A stretch of DNA of 53,570 bases from Candidatus Magnetobacterium casense (GCF_000714715.1 NZ_JMFO01000022.1:1-53570); one strand, 5' to 3'. Counted from the first letter of the stretch, positions 17,943-26,972 are shown. The notes: a model not told the origin generated them from the letters alone. Program-made: numbers and translations.

Positions 17943-20900
17943 TTACGTGTAACAGTAGGGTGTGGTGGTGGGCAGTGGGATGTCTTCCTTTGTTGGGTAT
18001 GAGAAGAGGTTGTTTTCGATGATCGTGATGACGTCGTTCATGGCCTCGCCATAGCGTTCGCAGTTTATGACGCACTGACCCATCTTTGCTGCCGGGATGA
18101 TGCATTTCTCTATGAGACCCAGATGCCCTTGTGACGGATCGGCTCCAAGGGCCTTCCAGTGCTCTTCGGTCTGAAAGCTCTTGCGTCTTAGTTCGTCGGC
18201 AATGTGACTGAGCAGCTCGGTCATAAAGGGGTGGTCCTCGTAGTAGTACTTGACGGCGCTGTAGTACTCCTGGCGACGCTTGGGGGATTCGCTGATGTAC
18301 TTGTAGATCACCCGCGATATCAGCTCTACCATCAGGTACTCGGAGTTGGCACGGTCTCTCATGCAACTGTCAACATCCAGGGTCTTTTTGGATATTACCT
18401 CCGCAAAGCGTTCATTGACCTTGTTGAAGGCCTCTTCTACAATTACCTCGGCGAGTTTGAAAAACGAAATCGTATTGAGATTGTTGCTCAACAGCTCATT
18501 GCGCATTACCTTTGTCATGCCGCCCCGGAGCAATTCGTATCGCTCCACCAGTCTTATGCAGAATATGTATAGGATGTGTTCGTGGGTCCTTTCGTTTTTT
18601 GGCAGATTGAGAGAATTCAGCAGCGGGATAAAGCGGCTGTCCTTCTTGCACCTCTGGATAAGCCCCATGACCAGTTCGTAGGTGGCCATGAAGTCGCCTT
18701 CCTCGATCTGGGTTCTCAGTCTGTCGCCTCTCTGGCTGGCAACGTTCATCTTTTTGATAGCGTCCTGCCTGGCCTCCTTGATGATACACATCAGTCTGTG
18801 TGCCTTTGCCATTTCCATCTTGGCATGCAGGCTTGCCGCAAAGGCCTCCTGCAAAAGTCGCTCTATGTTGACGCCGATATCCAGGCTGTAGATGTCCTCG
18901 CCGCAGTGAAACAGCACTTCGGCCACGTTCTTCCAGGACACGTCAGGTTCGTTTGCGTACTCCCGCGTTATATATTCCCGCATGTAGTGCTGAAAGTACA
19001 GGAGTGCGGAGTTTCCCAGATTCTCTTTGGTAAAGACATACTGTTTGACGGTTTCGCTGATGGCCTCAACCAGTGGCTCTTCGTTTACACGCGGACGACT
19101 CTTGAGATGTTCCCTCTTGTCACGGTGGAAGACGGGTCTGCCCTTGGTGCGACACTCACCACCCATCTTCTGTATCACGAATCTGTCCTGCCCCTCGCCG
19201 ATAAGCTCAAAGCGTGCATTGGCCTCCTTCAGGAAAGCGTATGGCCCAAGGCGCTTTTCAAACTGTTTGAGGGTCATAATGGGCATGTAGACTGAAATCG
19301 GCGACACCTGCACTACTTCCCTGAGCACCCCGTCGATCTCCTTAAGCTCAATCACGGTGGCACGCGGACACAGCCCGGGCAACAACAGTATTTTCTTCCT
19401 CCTGGCGTAGGCAAAGCACTTGGCAAAGTATCTCAGGTAGTTTTGCGTCGTTTCGGCTATATCGACATTGATCGGTTGAGTACTTGCGTAGAGGAGACTG
19501 TTGGGGTCGCTCTCAAAGGGGAGCTTGTTGCGCGACATCTCCTGCAGGACGCTTGAGACGCCGATGAGTTCGTCGAGCTTCTGGATGATTTCGGCCTCAA
19601 CGGTCTTGTCACCCATAAAGCGGACGTAGGCCTCCGTGATGTAGTATATCTTCTCCCAGTGGCTGTTGAGTGCCTCCTCGGCGGCTTCCATCACGGGTTT
19701 GCCGTAGAGCGACCACACATGAGGCTCGGCAACAAACGTAAACGCCGGGATCACGTGCTCACCCTGGCTGAAGCAGAAGTAGTCGGTCAACTCAACATCT
19801 ATCCTCATTCCTTCGGGGACGGTCTTGTTGATGATGGCCTTGATCTTTTCTTCCACGCCGCGTATCTTTATCTTGCGCATTATGGATGCGGCAAAGATAT
19901 CGGGCACGGGGGAGAGCATCACACGGTCTGAAAAGCGTCTCCAGTAGCGTTGCCTGAGGCGCATGTCTTTGATAAACAGGCAGAGGGTTGATATCCTCTT
20001 TTGTGCGGAGAGGGTCTTGCCTGGGGCGTTGTTGTCAAAGTGTGGAACCAACCCCTGAAGTCCTTCCACTATGCCATGTTGACTAAGATCACTCAGAAAT
20101 GCGTCAAAGTCATAGGCGGGGTCTGAGGTTATCTTGTTGCATATGTCGTTGAGGCGGTTCAAAAACCTGTATAAACCGTCTTGTTTGTCGTGTGGGTCGA
20201 TGACGATGATGCATTCCTGGAATCCTTGGGTGTGTTGGGTATCGGCGTTGTCATCGGGTCTGATATTTAGCATGTCATTGCCGGGATTGAATTTCTTGTT
20301 GACGAGTTCGGCAACGCTCAGGAAGTTTTCCAGTGCTATCTCCTGAAGTATCTGTGTTATGTACTGTCCATCCAGGGGACGGGGACCAAGGCGTTCGAAA
20401 TGTTTTTTGGTCAGTATGGTGTCGTCCTCTTTGTTGTCATCGGGCAGGAGAGCTACCTGGGAGTCTTTTCGTTGCGACATGGCGTGGGCGTGGAATGAGG
20501 GAGTTGTTGCCCCACCCAGTTCCGCCGAATTGATAAAGACGTGAAACCTCTCCAGCAGGTTGCTGAGGCGGTTGCGGTAGACGTTTAAAACGGCCACGAG
20601 GGTTGCATTGCATTCGATCCAAGACTTGTCGGACATGTCGGAGATGGCCTTTGTCACGCTTTCGGCCAGCATAAACATGAGGTCTACGACGTATCTGTCG
20701 GTCTTGTCCACGGCGATAACCGCGGGGGTGGTACCGTATGCGTTTGACAGTTGTGCCCTGACCTTTTGGAGGTTGAAGAAGAGTTCCTCGCGCTGTTGCT
20801 GGGTCAAGGTGTCGTTGATCAGTGAGTGTCGGACGAGGTAGTTGACAATGATGTGGTGAGTGCCCACGATTTCGGCATCGACCACCTTGCCCTCCGACTG

Positions 20901-21164
20901 GAGCTTGAAAGACCCCTTGAGGTTGGCGATGCGCTGCTCAAGGATAATGCGTGTTTCGGGGTAGAGTCTGAAAACATCAGCCGTCTTTTTCAGGTAACTC
21001 TCCAGAAACGCCCACATGATAGATACCTGCGGGATGATCGGATGCGGAATCAGTTCCGTGAAATTCTTCTGCTTTTCGCTATACATTGGCGCAGTGCGCA
21101 GTACCTTCAACTGGCTGTTGGCCCCGATGAACTTTTTGACCGTGCTGTTAGCTTCATTCTTCAT
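17943..21164 (-). CDS. Large protein of unknown function
   Basis: 1073 residues from ATG 21164; an in-frame start 26 codons earlier (21242) is possible but adds a non-conserved-looking stretch. I do not recognise a family. The sequence looks soluble and largely helical, with no signal peptide and no membrane segments. It has scattered charged helical segments (QKLDELIGVSSVLQEMSRN, KALEMN-like repeats are absent), and the C-terminal half contains many bulky helices and few glycines. Codon use matches the surrounding housekeeping genes rather than the AT-rich defence pair. It is transcribed alone, convergent with nothing and divergent from the cytochrome c' gene. Function cannot be assigned. 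Confidence 0.7.
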   Translation of the reverse strand: MKNEANSTVKKFIGANSQLKVLRTAPMYSEKQKNFTELIPHPIIPQVSIMWAFLESYLKKTADVFRLYPETRIILEQRIANLKGSFKLQSEGKVVDAEIVGTHHIIVNYLVRHSLINDTLTQQQREELFFNLQKVRAQLSNAYGTTPAVIAVDKTDRYVVDLMFMLAESVTKAISDMSDKSWIECNATLVAVLNVYRNRLSNLLERFHVFINSAELGGATTPSFHAHAMSQRKDSQVALLPDDNKEDDTILTKKHFERLGPRPLDGQYITQILQEIALENFLSVAELVNKKFNPGNDMLNIRPDDNADTQHTQGFQECIIVIDPHDKQDGLYRFLNRLNDICNKITSDPAYDFDAFLSDLSQHGIVEGLQGLVPHFDNNAPGKTLSAQKRISTLCLFIKDMRLRQRYWRRFSDRVMLSPVPDIFAASIMRKIKIRGVEEKIKAIINKTVPEGMRIDVELTDYFCFSQGEHVIPAFTFVAEPHVWSLYGKPVMEAAEEALNSHWEKIYYITEAYVRFMGDKTVEAEIIQKLDELIGVSSVLQEMSRNKLPFESDPNSLLYASTQPINVDIAETTQNYLRYFAKCFAYARRKKILLLPGLCPRATVIELKEIDGVLREVVQVSPISVYMPIMTLKQFEKRLGPYAFLKEANARFELIGEGQDRFVIQKMGGECRTKGRPVFHRDKREHLKSRPRVNEEPLVEAISETVKQYVFTKENLGNSALLYFQHYMREYITREYANEPDVSWKNVAEVLFHCGEDIYSLDIGVNIERLLQEAFAASLHAKMEMAKAHRLMCIIKEARQDAIKKMNVASQRGDRLRTQIEEGDFMATYELVMGLIQRCKKDSRFIPLLNSLNLPKNERTHEHILYIFCIRLVERYELLRGGMTKVMRNELLSNNLNTISFFKLAEVIVEEAFNKVNERFAEVISKKTLDVDSCMRDRANSEYLMVELISRVIYKYISESPKRRQEYYSAVKYYYEDHPFMTELLSHIADELRRKSFQTEEHWKALGADPSQGHLGLIEKCIIPAAKMGQCVINCERYGEAMNDVITIIENNLFSYPTKEDIPLPTTTPYCYT

Positions 21165-21291
21165 GTGACTTAAGTGTACCACAAATGCAAGTCGTATGTA
21201 AACAGCAGATGTTATAGCGCGTTTGGATTGCATGCGATACAAAGAAAGGGGCGACTCCGCTTATTTTTTTGTATTTCGTCCAATCGAAATC

Positions 21292-21300
21292 TGCTATAAT
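21292..21300 (+). promoter_or_regulatory. Extended -10 promoter of the cytochrome c'-like gene
   Basis: TG-C-TATAAT, a perfect -10 with the TG extension, lies 54 bases before the GTG start. No consensus -35 is seen. An AAGGAGG ribosome site at 21344-21350 supports the start. Confidence 0.6.
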
Positions 21301-21354
21301 AGTGGGGATATCAGAGCAGATTATGATAAACATACAACTTAATAAGGAGGATTT

Positions 21355-21798
21355 GTGACACAACGCACTGTAATCAAGAAGGCCTCAGTGCTGCTTGCTG
21401 CTCTTTTCATGTTTGCAGCAGTGCAGTCATCCTGGGGACATCAGAGCCATGAGGAACATGCAGCCAGTCCGCTACTGGAGGAAATGGTGAAATTAAACAG
21501 CGCTTTTACCGAAATCGTATCGGGTGTTGCCTTGGGAGATGCAGAGCGCGTGCATAAGGCGCTGGAACCCCTGCATGGGACACTGGAGAAGACCCACGAG
21601 GGCATTAAAACCGGCTCCGTGGATATCCCCAAGAACAAACACAACGTCAAGGAGTTCGTGAAATTAGACAAGGCATTTCATGCCGACCTGGAAAAGCTTG
21701 CTCACGCCGCACATCAGAACAACCAAGAGGCCATGCTCAAGCTGACAAATAAGCTCCTTGGTGGTTGTGTAAATTGCCACCGGAAGTTCAGACAGTGA
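21355..21798 (+). CDS. Cytochrome c'/c-556-like periplasmic cytochrome
   Basis: 147 residues starting at GTG, chosen because a consensus AAGGAGG precedes it. A signal peptide covers residues 1-28. The mature part is an all-helical bundle with a single haem attachment site, CVNCH, at residues 138-142 near the C-terminus, which is the position found in cytochrome c' and c-556. These proteins bind NO or shuttle electrons in the periplasm. His residues near the mature N-terminus (GHQSHEEHA) may bind metal. Monocistronic under an extended -10 promoter. Confidence 0.85.
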   Translation: MTQRTVIKKASVLLAALFMFAAVQSSWGHQSHEEHAASPLLEEMVKLNSAFTEIVSGVALGDAERVHKALEPLHGTLEKTHEGIKTGSVDIPKNKHNVKEFVKLDKAFHADLEKLAHAAHQNNQEAMLKLTNKLLGGCVNCHRKFRQ

Positions 21799-21893
21799 GC
21801 ACGGACAATGATTGATGGTAATAGTTCAGGTATACAGGGGTGAACTATTACGCATTTTCAATACAAACGGTTGTAAAATCGGGATAGGAACGT

Positions 21894-23396
21894 ATGACAA
21901 TCACGAACATCAACGCCCTGGTATGGAAAGAGGACATAGAGCTGCCTTACCCCACGGAGGTCGATAAGCAGGCCGACACGGAAAGGCTGCTCCAAGGCAT
22001 AAACAGACATCCGGTGTACATCCCCCTGGGTATTACCAGAGAGTTGCCGACGCTTCTGAGGGCGTCAAACTACTCAATTAGCGTTTCTATGGGTTGGGAT
22101 GGTCACTGTTACAGGGTCATATCGCTAAACCCTGCCGTCCTCTGCGGAGTAGCCATAGACCTTGGCTCTACCAACATTGCAGGACGCCTCGTGGATATGC
22201 AGTCGGGCAGACTGCTGCAAACCTCTCAGGCGTCAAATCCACAGTTGGCCTTTGGCTCGGACATCCTGACGCGGATGTTTTATGCCACCTCGGCAAAGGA
22301 CAATGCCCTGCACGTGGTGTTAGCGGAGGCCGTAAGGACGCTGATCCGGGACCTTGTTGATGCCCAGGGGGTATCACCCCGGGACGTTGTTGCGGTAACG
22401 ATTGCCGGTAACACGGTGATGACCCATTTTCTGTTAGACCTGTCTACAGACAACATCCCTGTCAGTCCCTATGTACCGGCCATACACGCACCGGGCTTTA
22501 TCAGGGGCGACGAGTTGCCCCTGGGGATAAACAGCGAAGCCCTGGTGTATGTGTTCCCTGGCACGGGCAGTTACGTTGGTGGTGACCTGGTGGCCGGCGT
22601 ACTTGCCACTGGACTGTATCTCAGCGATAGGCCGCAGGTGCTTATAGATGTCGGTACCAATGCCGAAGTGGCGGTCGGGTGCAAGGACTGGATACTTGTG
22701 GGTGCCGGAGCGGCCGGCCCGGCCTTTGATGAGGGCGTTGCACGAGCCGGCAGGAGGGCTGCCCCGGGGGCTATTTATCACGTAGACATAGAGCCGGTCA
22801 CGGCCAGGGTAACCGTCAGGACATTTGACGACCTACCCCCCGATGGCATCTGCGGATCGGGGATGGTGAGCCTCGTGGCAAGTCTCTACAAGGCAGGGTT
22901 GATAGATAACCGCGGTGCCTTTATCCCTGCTGAAGCAATCATCTCAGATGCCCAGGGGCAGTATGCCTTTGTCATTGACGACGATGGCACACACAGGATC
23001 GTCATAAACCAAGGCGACATAGATACGTTTATGCTGACAAAGGCTGCCATGTTTACGCTCTTTTACGTGCTCATTGGTTCGGTGGGGGTCACGTTTGATG
23101 ATATCGGGCGGTTATACCTGACGGGGGCTCTTGGCACCGGCATAGACCCCGATGCGGCTATAACACTCGGACTCATCCCCGATTTCCCAAAGGACAGGGT
23201 CAAGGCCATCACCAACTCCTCCGTCCTGGGAGCGGAGGCCCTGCTGTTAAACCGCTCACTACTTCAGGACATAAACACCATCACCGGCCTCATAACATAC
23301 AAGGAAATGAACGAAGACGGCGAATTCATGCGTGAATTTCTCTCGGCTCGCTTCATCCCGCATACCGAGCCAAGCAGGTTGAAGGTTCAGCGTTAA
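21894..23396 (+). CDS. RACo-like ASKHA ATPase (corrinoid activation), without ferredoxin domain
   Basis: 500 residues of the DUF4445/ASKHA family, which reductively activates corrinoid proteins of methyltransferase systems and the Wood-Ljungdahl pathway. Visible motifs: GVAIDLGSTNIAGRLVD (phosphate 1), VTIAGNTVMTHFLL, VLIDVGTNAEVAVG (phosphate 2), and ICGSGMVSLVA (adenosine). The usual N-terminal [2Fe-2S] ferredoxin domain (CxxxxCxxC) is absent; the first 80 residues look like the middle linker domain. Electrons would need to come from a separate ferredoxin, or the protein has another activation role. Monocistronic, followed by a strong GC-rich palindrome. Confidence 0.82.
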   Translation: MTITNINALVWKEDIELPYPTEVDKQADTERLLQGINRHPVYIPLGITRELPTLLRASNYSISVSMGWDGHCYRVISLNPAVLCGVAIDLGSTNIAGRLVDMQSGRLLQTSQASNPQLAFGSDILTRMFYATSAKDNALHVVLAEAVRTLIRDLVDAQGVSPRDVVAVTIAGNTVMTHFLLDLSTDNIPVSPYVPAIHAPGFIRGDELPLGINSEALVYVFPGTGSYVGGDLVAGVLATGLYLSDRPQVLIDVGTNAEVAVGCKDWILVGAGAAGPAFDEGVARAGRRAAPGAIYHVDIEPVTARVTVRTFDDLPPDGICGSGMVSLVASLYKAGLIDNRGAFIPAEAIISDAQGQYAFVIDDDGTHRIVINQGDIDTFMLTKAAMFTLFYVLIGSVGVTFDDIGRLYLTGALGTGIDPDAAITLGLIPDFPKDRVKAITNSSVLGAEALLLNRSLLQDINTITGLITYKEMNEDGEFMREFLSARFIPHTEPSRLKVQR

Positions 23397-23397
23397 G

Positions 23398-23427
23398 AAA
23401 AAAAAAGGGGGCGGCTCCGCCCCCCTT
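23398..23427 (-). terminator. Bidirectional hairpin terminator
   Basis: GGGGGCGG-CTCCGCCCCC stem with nine A residues on its left, which read as a T-run on the minus strand. It can end the rubrerythrin transcript and, from the other side, the RACo-like transcript. Confidence 0.65.
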
Positions 23428-23495
23428 TCAGAACCCCCCTGCAAGGGGAGGGGTGAGCCACCCCGGGCACGAAGAAGCCCCCTTGACCCCTTCTT
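23401..23495 (-). repeat. GC-rich dispersed repeat, reversed copy
   Basis: The reverse complement closely matches 26973-27070 and 42065-42150: GGGGTCAAGGGGGCTTCTTC, then CCCCTCCCCTTGCAGGGGGG and the GGGGGGCGGAG stem. It fills the gap between the RACo-like and rubrerythrin genes. No gene is present here. Confidence 0.7.
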
Positions 23496-23531
23496 GTATT
23501 TTGTTCATGGGGGATATTTATACGCAGCAAC

Positions 23532-24074
23532 TTAAAAGTATCGTTTCAACAGTCCTTCAAATGCCTGACCGTGTCGGGCTTCGTCTTTGCACATTTCGTG
23601 TACGGTGTCGTGTATTGCGTCCAGGTTGAGTTGTTTTGCTTTGGTAGCGAGGTCTTTTTTGCCTTTGCAGGCGCCGTTTTCTGCTTCAACGCGGGCTTTC
23701 AGGTTTTCCTTGGTGCTTGCAACCAGGACTTCACCCAGGAGTTCTGCAAACTTGGAGGCGTGCTCTGCCTCTTCAAATGCGATCCGTTTGTATGCCTCTG
23801 CTACCTCGGGCAGACCCTCTCTGTCTGCCTGGCGACTCATGGCAAGGTACATGCCGACCTCCGTACATTCTCCCATGAAGTTGGCTCTCAGGCCGTCCAG
23901 TATCTCCTGGTCAACGCCCTTGGCGACTCCTATTCTATGCTCATCGGCCCATGTCAATCCCCCTGTGCTGCTTTCAATAAACTTCTCCGCCGGAGCGCCA
24001 CACTGAGGACACTTATCAGGAGGGGCATCCCCTTGATGTACATAACCGCAAATCGTACATGCAAATCTCTTCAT
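23532..24074 (-). CDS. Reverse-type rubrerythrin
   Basis: 180 residues with the rubredoxin-like domain at the N-terminus (C6, C9, C22, C25 in ACTICG and KCPQCG) rather than at the C-terminus, hence reverse rubrerythrin. The ferritin-like four-helix part carries the diiron ligands in [19 protein letters not shown] and DEARHGQAF. It reduces hydrogen peroxide using electrons passed through the rubredoxin site, protecting anaerobes from oxidative stress. It is monocistronic, has its own CRP/FNR-type operator upstream, and ends at a strong hairpin terminator. Confidence 0.92.
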   Translation of the reverse strand: MKRFACTICGYVHQGDAPPDKCPQCGAPAEKFIESSTGGLTWADEHRIGVAKGVDQEILDGLRANFMGECTEVGMYLAMSRQADREGLPEVAEAYKRIAFEEAEHASKFAELLGEVLVASTKENLKARVEAENGACKGKKDLATKAKQLNLDAIHDTVHEMCKDEARHGQAFEGLLKRYF

Positions 24075-24110
24075 AATCTACTGTCTCCCTTCTTTTAATT
24101 TAATTTGTGC

Positions 24111-24126
24111 TGTGACGTAAATCACA
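24111..24126. promoter_or_regulatory. CRP/FNR-family operator upstream of rubrerythrin
   Basis: TGTGA-CGTAAA-TCACA is a perfect TGTGA-N6-TCACA inverted repeat. It ends 37 bases before the rubrerythrin start codon, so it would overlap or flank the promoter. The spacing is right for a CRP, FNR or HcpR-type dimer; which regulator binds is not visible here. Confidence 0.7.
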
Positions 24127-24172
24127 ACATGTTTATTTTACCATATATTAAAGAATAAAAGTTGCAACATAC

Positions 24173-24327
24173 GTATCCTCTTAAAAAATCATGGTAATTT
24201 TTATTTCATGGTTAAAAGGCATGGATTCCTGCTTTAGCAGGAATGACAGTTATAGCCGTTTTCCAATTGTGTCATTCCTGGCTTGACCAGGAATCCAGGA
24301 TGCGTAACAGTATAGTTGCCATGAATT
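24173..24327. repeat. Diverged copy of the terminal-inverted-repeat element
   Basis: Left end GTATCCTCTTAAAAAATCATGG and right end GTATAGTTGCCATGAATT match the ends of the 42041-42198 element. The GC-rich core is replaced by a different palindrome, GGATTCCTGCTTTAGCAGG paired with CCTGGCTTGACCAGGAATCC. It fills the gap downstream of the prepilin peptidase gene. Confidence 0.5.
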
Positions 24328-24392
24328 AGCAAAGGAAGCAATACTGAAGGGTAAGTGGCATTGGGTTCTAAAAGCCGCTCTCTTATTTGTTT

Positions 24393-25196
24393 TTAGTCGC
24401 TTAATCCGAGGTATAGCATGAGGATGTCCCTGCCGTAAAAGAGTGCCACTACCGATGCTCCGGCCAGAAACGGGCCAAATGGAACCTTTGTCTTTCGGCC
24501 TTTGCCCGCAAGCACAATCAGCGCAAGGCCGTAGACAGACCCCGTGAAGCTCCCGATAAAAGTGACCATCAATGCGTGCTTCCAACCGAACATGGCGCCA
24601 AGCATAGCCATTAGTTTAATATCTCCGCCTCCCATACCACCCTTGCTGATCACGGCTATCAGGTAAAACATCCCCCCACCCACCAACAACCCAATGACAG
24701 ACCCCTTAAACCCCAACACTCCCCCATACCCATATAAGTCAGGGAGGATGAAACTTGCCGCCACCACCCCCGCAATCACTCCGGGGAGCGTTATCACATC
24801 GGGGATGATCTGATGGTCTATGTCTATGAATGTTATAACGATCAAGGCAGAGAGCAGCACCACATAAAACAAACAATGCCAGGTTAACCCAAACCGGTGA
24901 AATGTAAACACCCAAAACAACCCGTTTAGCAACTCCACAAGCGGGTACCGTAAGGATATCCCTTCTCCGCAGTAGTAACACCTCCCCCGGAGGAAGATGT
25001 AACTCAACAGCGGTATGTTCTGCCAGAAGGCAATGGGCCTGTTGCAGTTGGGACAGTGCGAGGGAGGACTGACCACTGACAGTTCCAGGGGCAGCCTGTA
25101 TATGCACACGTTGAGGAACGAGCCGATTGCCAATCCGGTTGTTAAAAAAACGGCGTAAAAGTAATACGGTGGTATGACACCACTCACATCTGCCAT
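24393..25196 (-). CDS. pilD: Prepilin peptidase / methyltransferase
   Basis: 267 residues, polytopic. The N-terminal methylase domain has two cysteine pairs (CPNCNRPI and CYYCGEGIS) and SFLNVCIYRLP. The aspartyl protease residues lie in FIDIDHQIIPD and MGGGDIKLMAM. It cleaves and N-methylates type IV pilin or type II secretion pseudopilin leader peptides at the inner membrane. ATG 25196 is preferred over TTG 25211. It follows nusA by 30 bases on the same strand and may belong to that operon. No pilus genes are adjacent. Confidence 0.93.
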   Translation of the reverse strand: MADVSGVIPPYYFYAVFLTTGLAIGSFLNVCIYRLPLELSVVSPPSHCPNCNRPIAFWQNIPLLSYIFLRGRCYYCGEGISLRYPLVELLNGLFWVFTFHRFGLTWHCLFYVVLLSALIVITFIDIDHQIIPDVITLPGVIAGVVAASFILPDLYGYGGVLGFKGSVIGLLVGGGMFYLIAVISKGGMGGGDIKLMAMLGAMFGWKHALMVTFIGSFTGSVYGLALIVLAGKGRKTKVPFGPFLAGASVVALFYGRDILMLYLGLSD

Positions 25197-25226
25197 TGTT
25201 GATACAGGCAATCGTGAGTGGCAGGA

Positions 25227-26315
25227 CTAGCTTTTGTGTTTTTCGTGAAAGATGTCATCGACAGCCTTTTCCTGACGCATCTTTGTATAGCGTGATTCGC
25301 TGATGATGTCAATGTCCCATCCGGTGAGCTTCATGGCTAGTTTCACGTTTTGTCCCTTCTTGCCGATGGCGATTGACAACTGAGAGTCTTCTACTACGGC
25401 CATGGCAGTTTTGTCTTCTTCGTTGACGCCGATCTTATCGACCTCTGATGGCGTCAATGCACGTGAGATGTAGATGCGGGGGTCCGGAGACCAGAGGATG
25501 ATGTCAATGCGTTCTCCCCTGAGTTCGCGTACGATGGTCTGTACACGTGTTCCCTTCATCCCCACACAGGCACCAACGGGGTCTATCGATGTGTCCTTGC
25601 AAAAGACGGCCAGCTTGGTACGCTCTCCCGGCTCACGTACTACGCCCTTTATGATGACGATGTTGTCGCCGATTTCGGGAACCTCCATCCTGAACAACTC
25701 TACAACAAAGTCGGTAGACGTCCGGGAGAGCATTATCTGTGGCCCCTTTGACGTTATGACGACTTCGCTGATGTATGCGCGTACCGTGTCGCCGACCTTG
25801 AGATGCTCCCTGTGTATGGTCTCCTTGACGGGCAGGATGGCCTCCGTCTTGCCGATACCGATGTAGTACATTCCCTTTTCACGACGCAACACCGTGCCGG
25901 AGGCTATGGTGCCCACCTTCGTGATAAACTTGTCGTATATGACGTCCCGTTCGGCCTCACGCACCTTTTGCAGTATGACCTGCTTTGCGGTCTGTGCGGC
26001 AATACGGCCAAAGTCCTTGATATCAAGCGGCTCCTTGATCGTATCGCCAACGGCAACCTTATCGCTTAACAGGAGGGCATCGCTGAGGGCTATCTCCGTG
26101 TGCTTGTCCCTGACCTGCTCTACAACGGTTTTGACCTTGTATGCGGCTATCTCATAGTTATCGGGGTTGATAAACAAGCCGACATTTTCACTCCTTATGA
26201 ATTTCTTCTTCAGTGCGGTCAACATTGCCGACTCTATGGTTGTTCTCAACTGTGCCTTTGATATACCTTTTTCGTGGCTTAATTGCTCGATTACGTAACG
26301 GAGTTCCTTGCTCAT
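25227..26315 (-). CDS. nusA: Transcription termination/antitermination factor NusA
   Basis: 362 residues: an N-terminal RNA-polymerase-binding domain (SKELRYVIEQLSHEKGIS), an S1 domain (about 130-200, GTIASGTVLRREKGMYYIG), and two KH domains (VGACVGMKGTRVQTIVREL and LSIAIGKKGQNVKLAMKLTGW). No C-terminal acidic repeats, as is common outside gammaproteobacteria. It modulates pausing, termination and antitermination. The start overlaps the rimP stop by four bases. The usual downstream infB is missing; a prepilin peptidase follows instead. Confidence 0.96.
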   Translation of the reverse strand: MSKELRYVIEQLSHEKGISKAQLRTTIESAMLTALKKKFIRSENVGLFINPDNYEIAAYKVKTVVEQVRDKHTEIALSDALLLSDKVAVGDTIKEPLDIKDFGRIAAQTAKQVILQKVREAERDVIYDKFITKVGTIASGTVLRREKGMYYIGIGKTEAILPVKETIHREHLKVGDTVRAYISEVVITSKGPQIMLSRTSTDFVVELFRMEVPEIGDNIVIIKGVVREPGERTKLAVFCKDTSIDPVGACVGMKGTRVQTIVRELRGERIDIILWSPDPRIYISRALTPSEVDKIGVNEEDKTAMAVVEDSQLSIAIGKKGQNVKLAMKLTGWDIDIISESRYTKMRQEKAVDDIFHEKHKS

Positions 26316-26779
26316 CTTATCTCTATCTCCACTTGTGCCCTCGAAATGTTATCGAAAGGGATTTCCACGCTTTTCTTGTCCTCCTCCAGGAGGATAGAAG
26401 TCGCCGTTACATCAAAAAGCCTGCCAAGGAAAAAGCTCTGCTTGCCTATCTTCTCCTTAGAAACCACCCTGAGGAGTTTACCGATACTTTTGGCAAAGTC
26501 CTCCCTCGTCTTTAATGGCCGGTCAATCCCCGGCGACGTCACCTCAAGCGTATATGGACCCGGTATAATGTCCTCCACATCAAGGACGGCGCTAATTTGC
26601 CTGCTGACGTTGCTACAGTCCTCAAGCGTAACCCCGGAGGATGAGTCAATGGTTATAGCCAAAACCCTTCTCCTTCCGGTTCCCTTGAGTACCACGTCAA
26701 CAAGTTCCACGCCAACCACCTCTGCCACCTCTTGTACCAAAGGTCTCAGACGCTTATCTGTTAAGCCTGCCGGCATCAT
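26312..26779 (-). CDS. rimP: Ribosome maturation factor RimP
   Basis: 155 residues. The N-terminal domain has LVQEVAEVVGVELVDVVLKG and the C-terminal SH3-like domain has GPYTLEVTSPGIDRPLKTRED, the family's signature. It assists 30S subunit maturation. It is the first gene of the rimP-nusA operon. ATG 26779 and 26776 are adjacent; either can serve. The leader before it contains a promoter and a hairpin terminator that could attenuate the operon. Confidence 0.95.
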   Translation of the reverse strand: MMPAGLTDKRLRPLVQEVAEVVGVELVDVVLKGTGRRRVLAITIDSSSGVTLEDCSNVSRQISAVLDVEDIIPGPYTLEVTSPGIDRPLKTREDFAKSIGKLLRVVSKEKIGKQSFFLGRLFDVTATSILLEEDKKSVEIPFDNISRAQVEIEIR

Positions 26780-26808
26780 ATATTCATATGTCTTCTTGCT
26801 ATTAAACT

Positions 26809-26830
26809 AAAAAAGTGGGATATTCCCACT
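26809..26830 (-). terminator. Intrinsic terminator in the rimP-nusA leader
   Basis: On the minus strand AGTGGGA-ATA-TCCCACT is followed by TTTTT. It lies between a consensus promoter and the rimP start, so it would act within the leader as an attenuator, or alternatively end the kinase operon transcript. Confidence 0.6.
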
Positions 26831-26859
26831 CTCCTTATGTCATTTACGTTACACCTAAT

Positions 26860-26889
26860 AATTTATCATTTTCGTTAATGAAATGTCAA
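26860..26889 (-). promoter_or_regulatory. Sigma-70-type promoter of rimP-nusA
   Basis: TTGACA (26889-26884), 18 bases, TAAATT (26865-26860) on the minus strand. Transcription would begin near 26853, giving a leader of about 75 bases that contains the hairpin at 26809-26830. Confidence 0.6.
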
Positions 26890-26972
26890 ATTGCTATGTT
26901 TTTTTGTGTCCCGCAGAAAATCTATGGTAAATAAAGGAGCATAAATGTTTAGAACATTAGGGTTAAGAATAA

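Noticed and set aside
18576..19295. 239-residue frame opposite the large unknown gene
   Set aside because: Antisense shadow with no ribosome site and unlikely composition.
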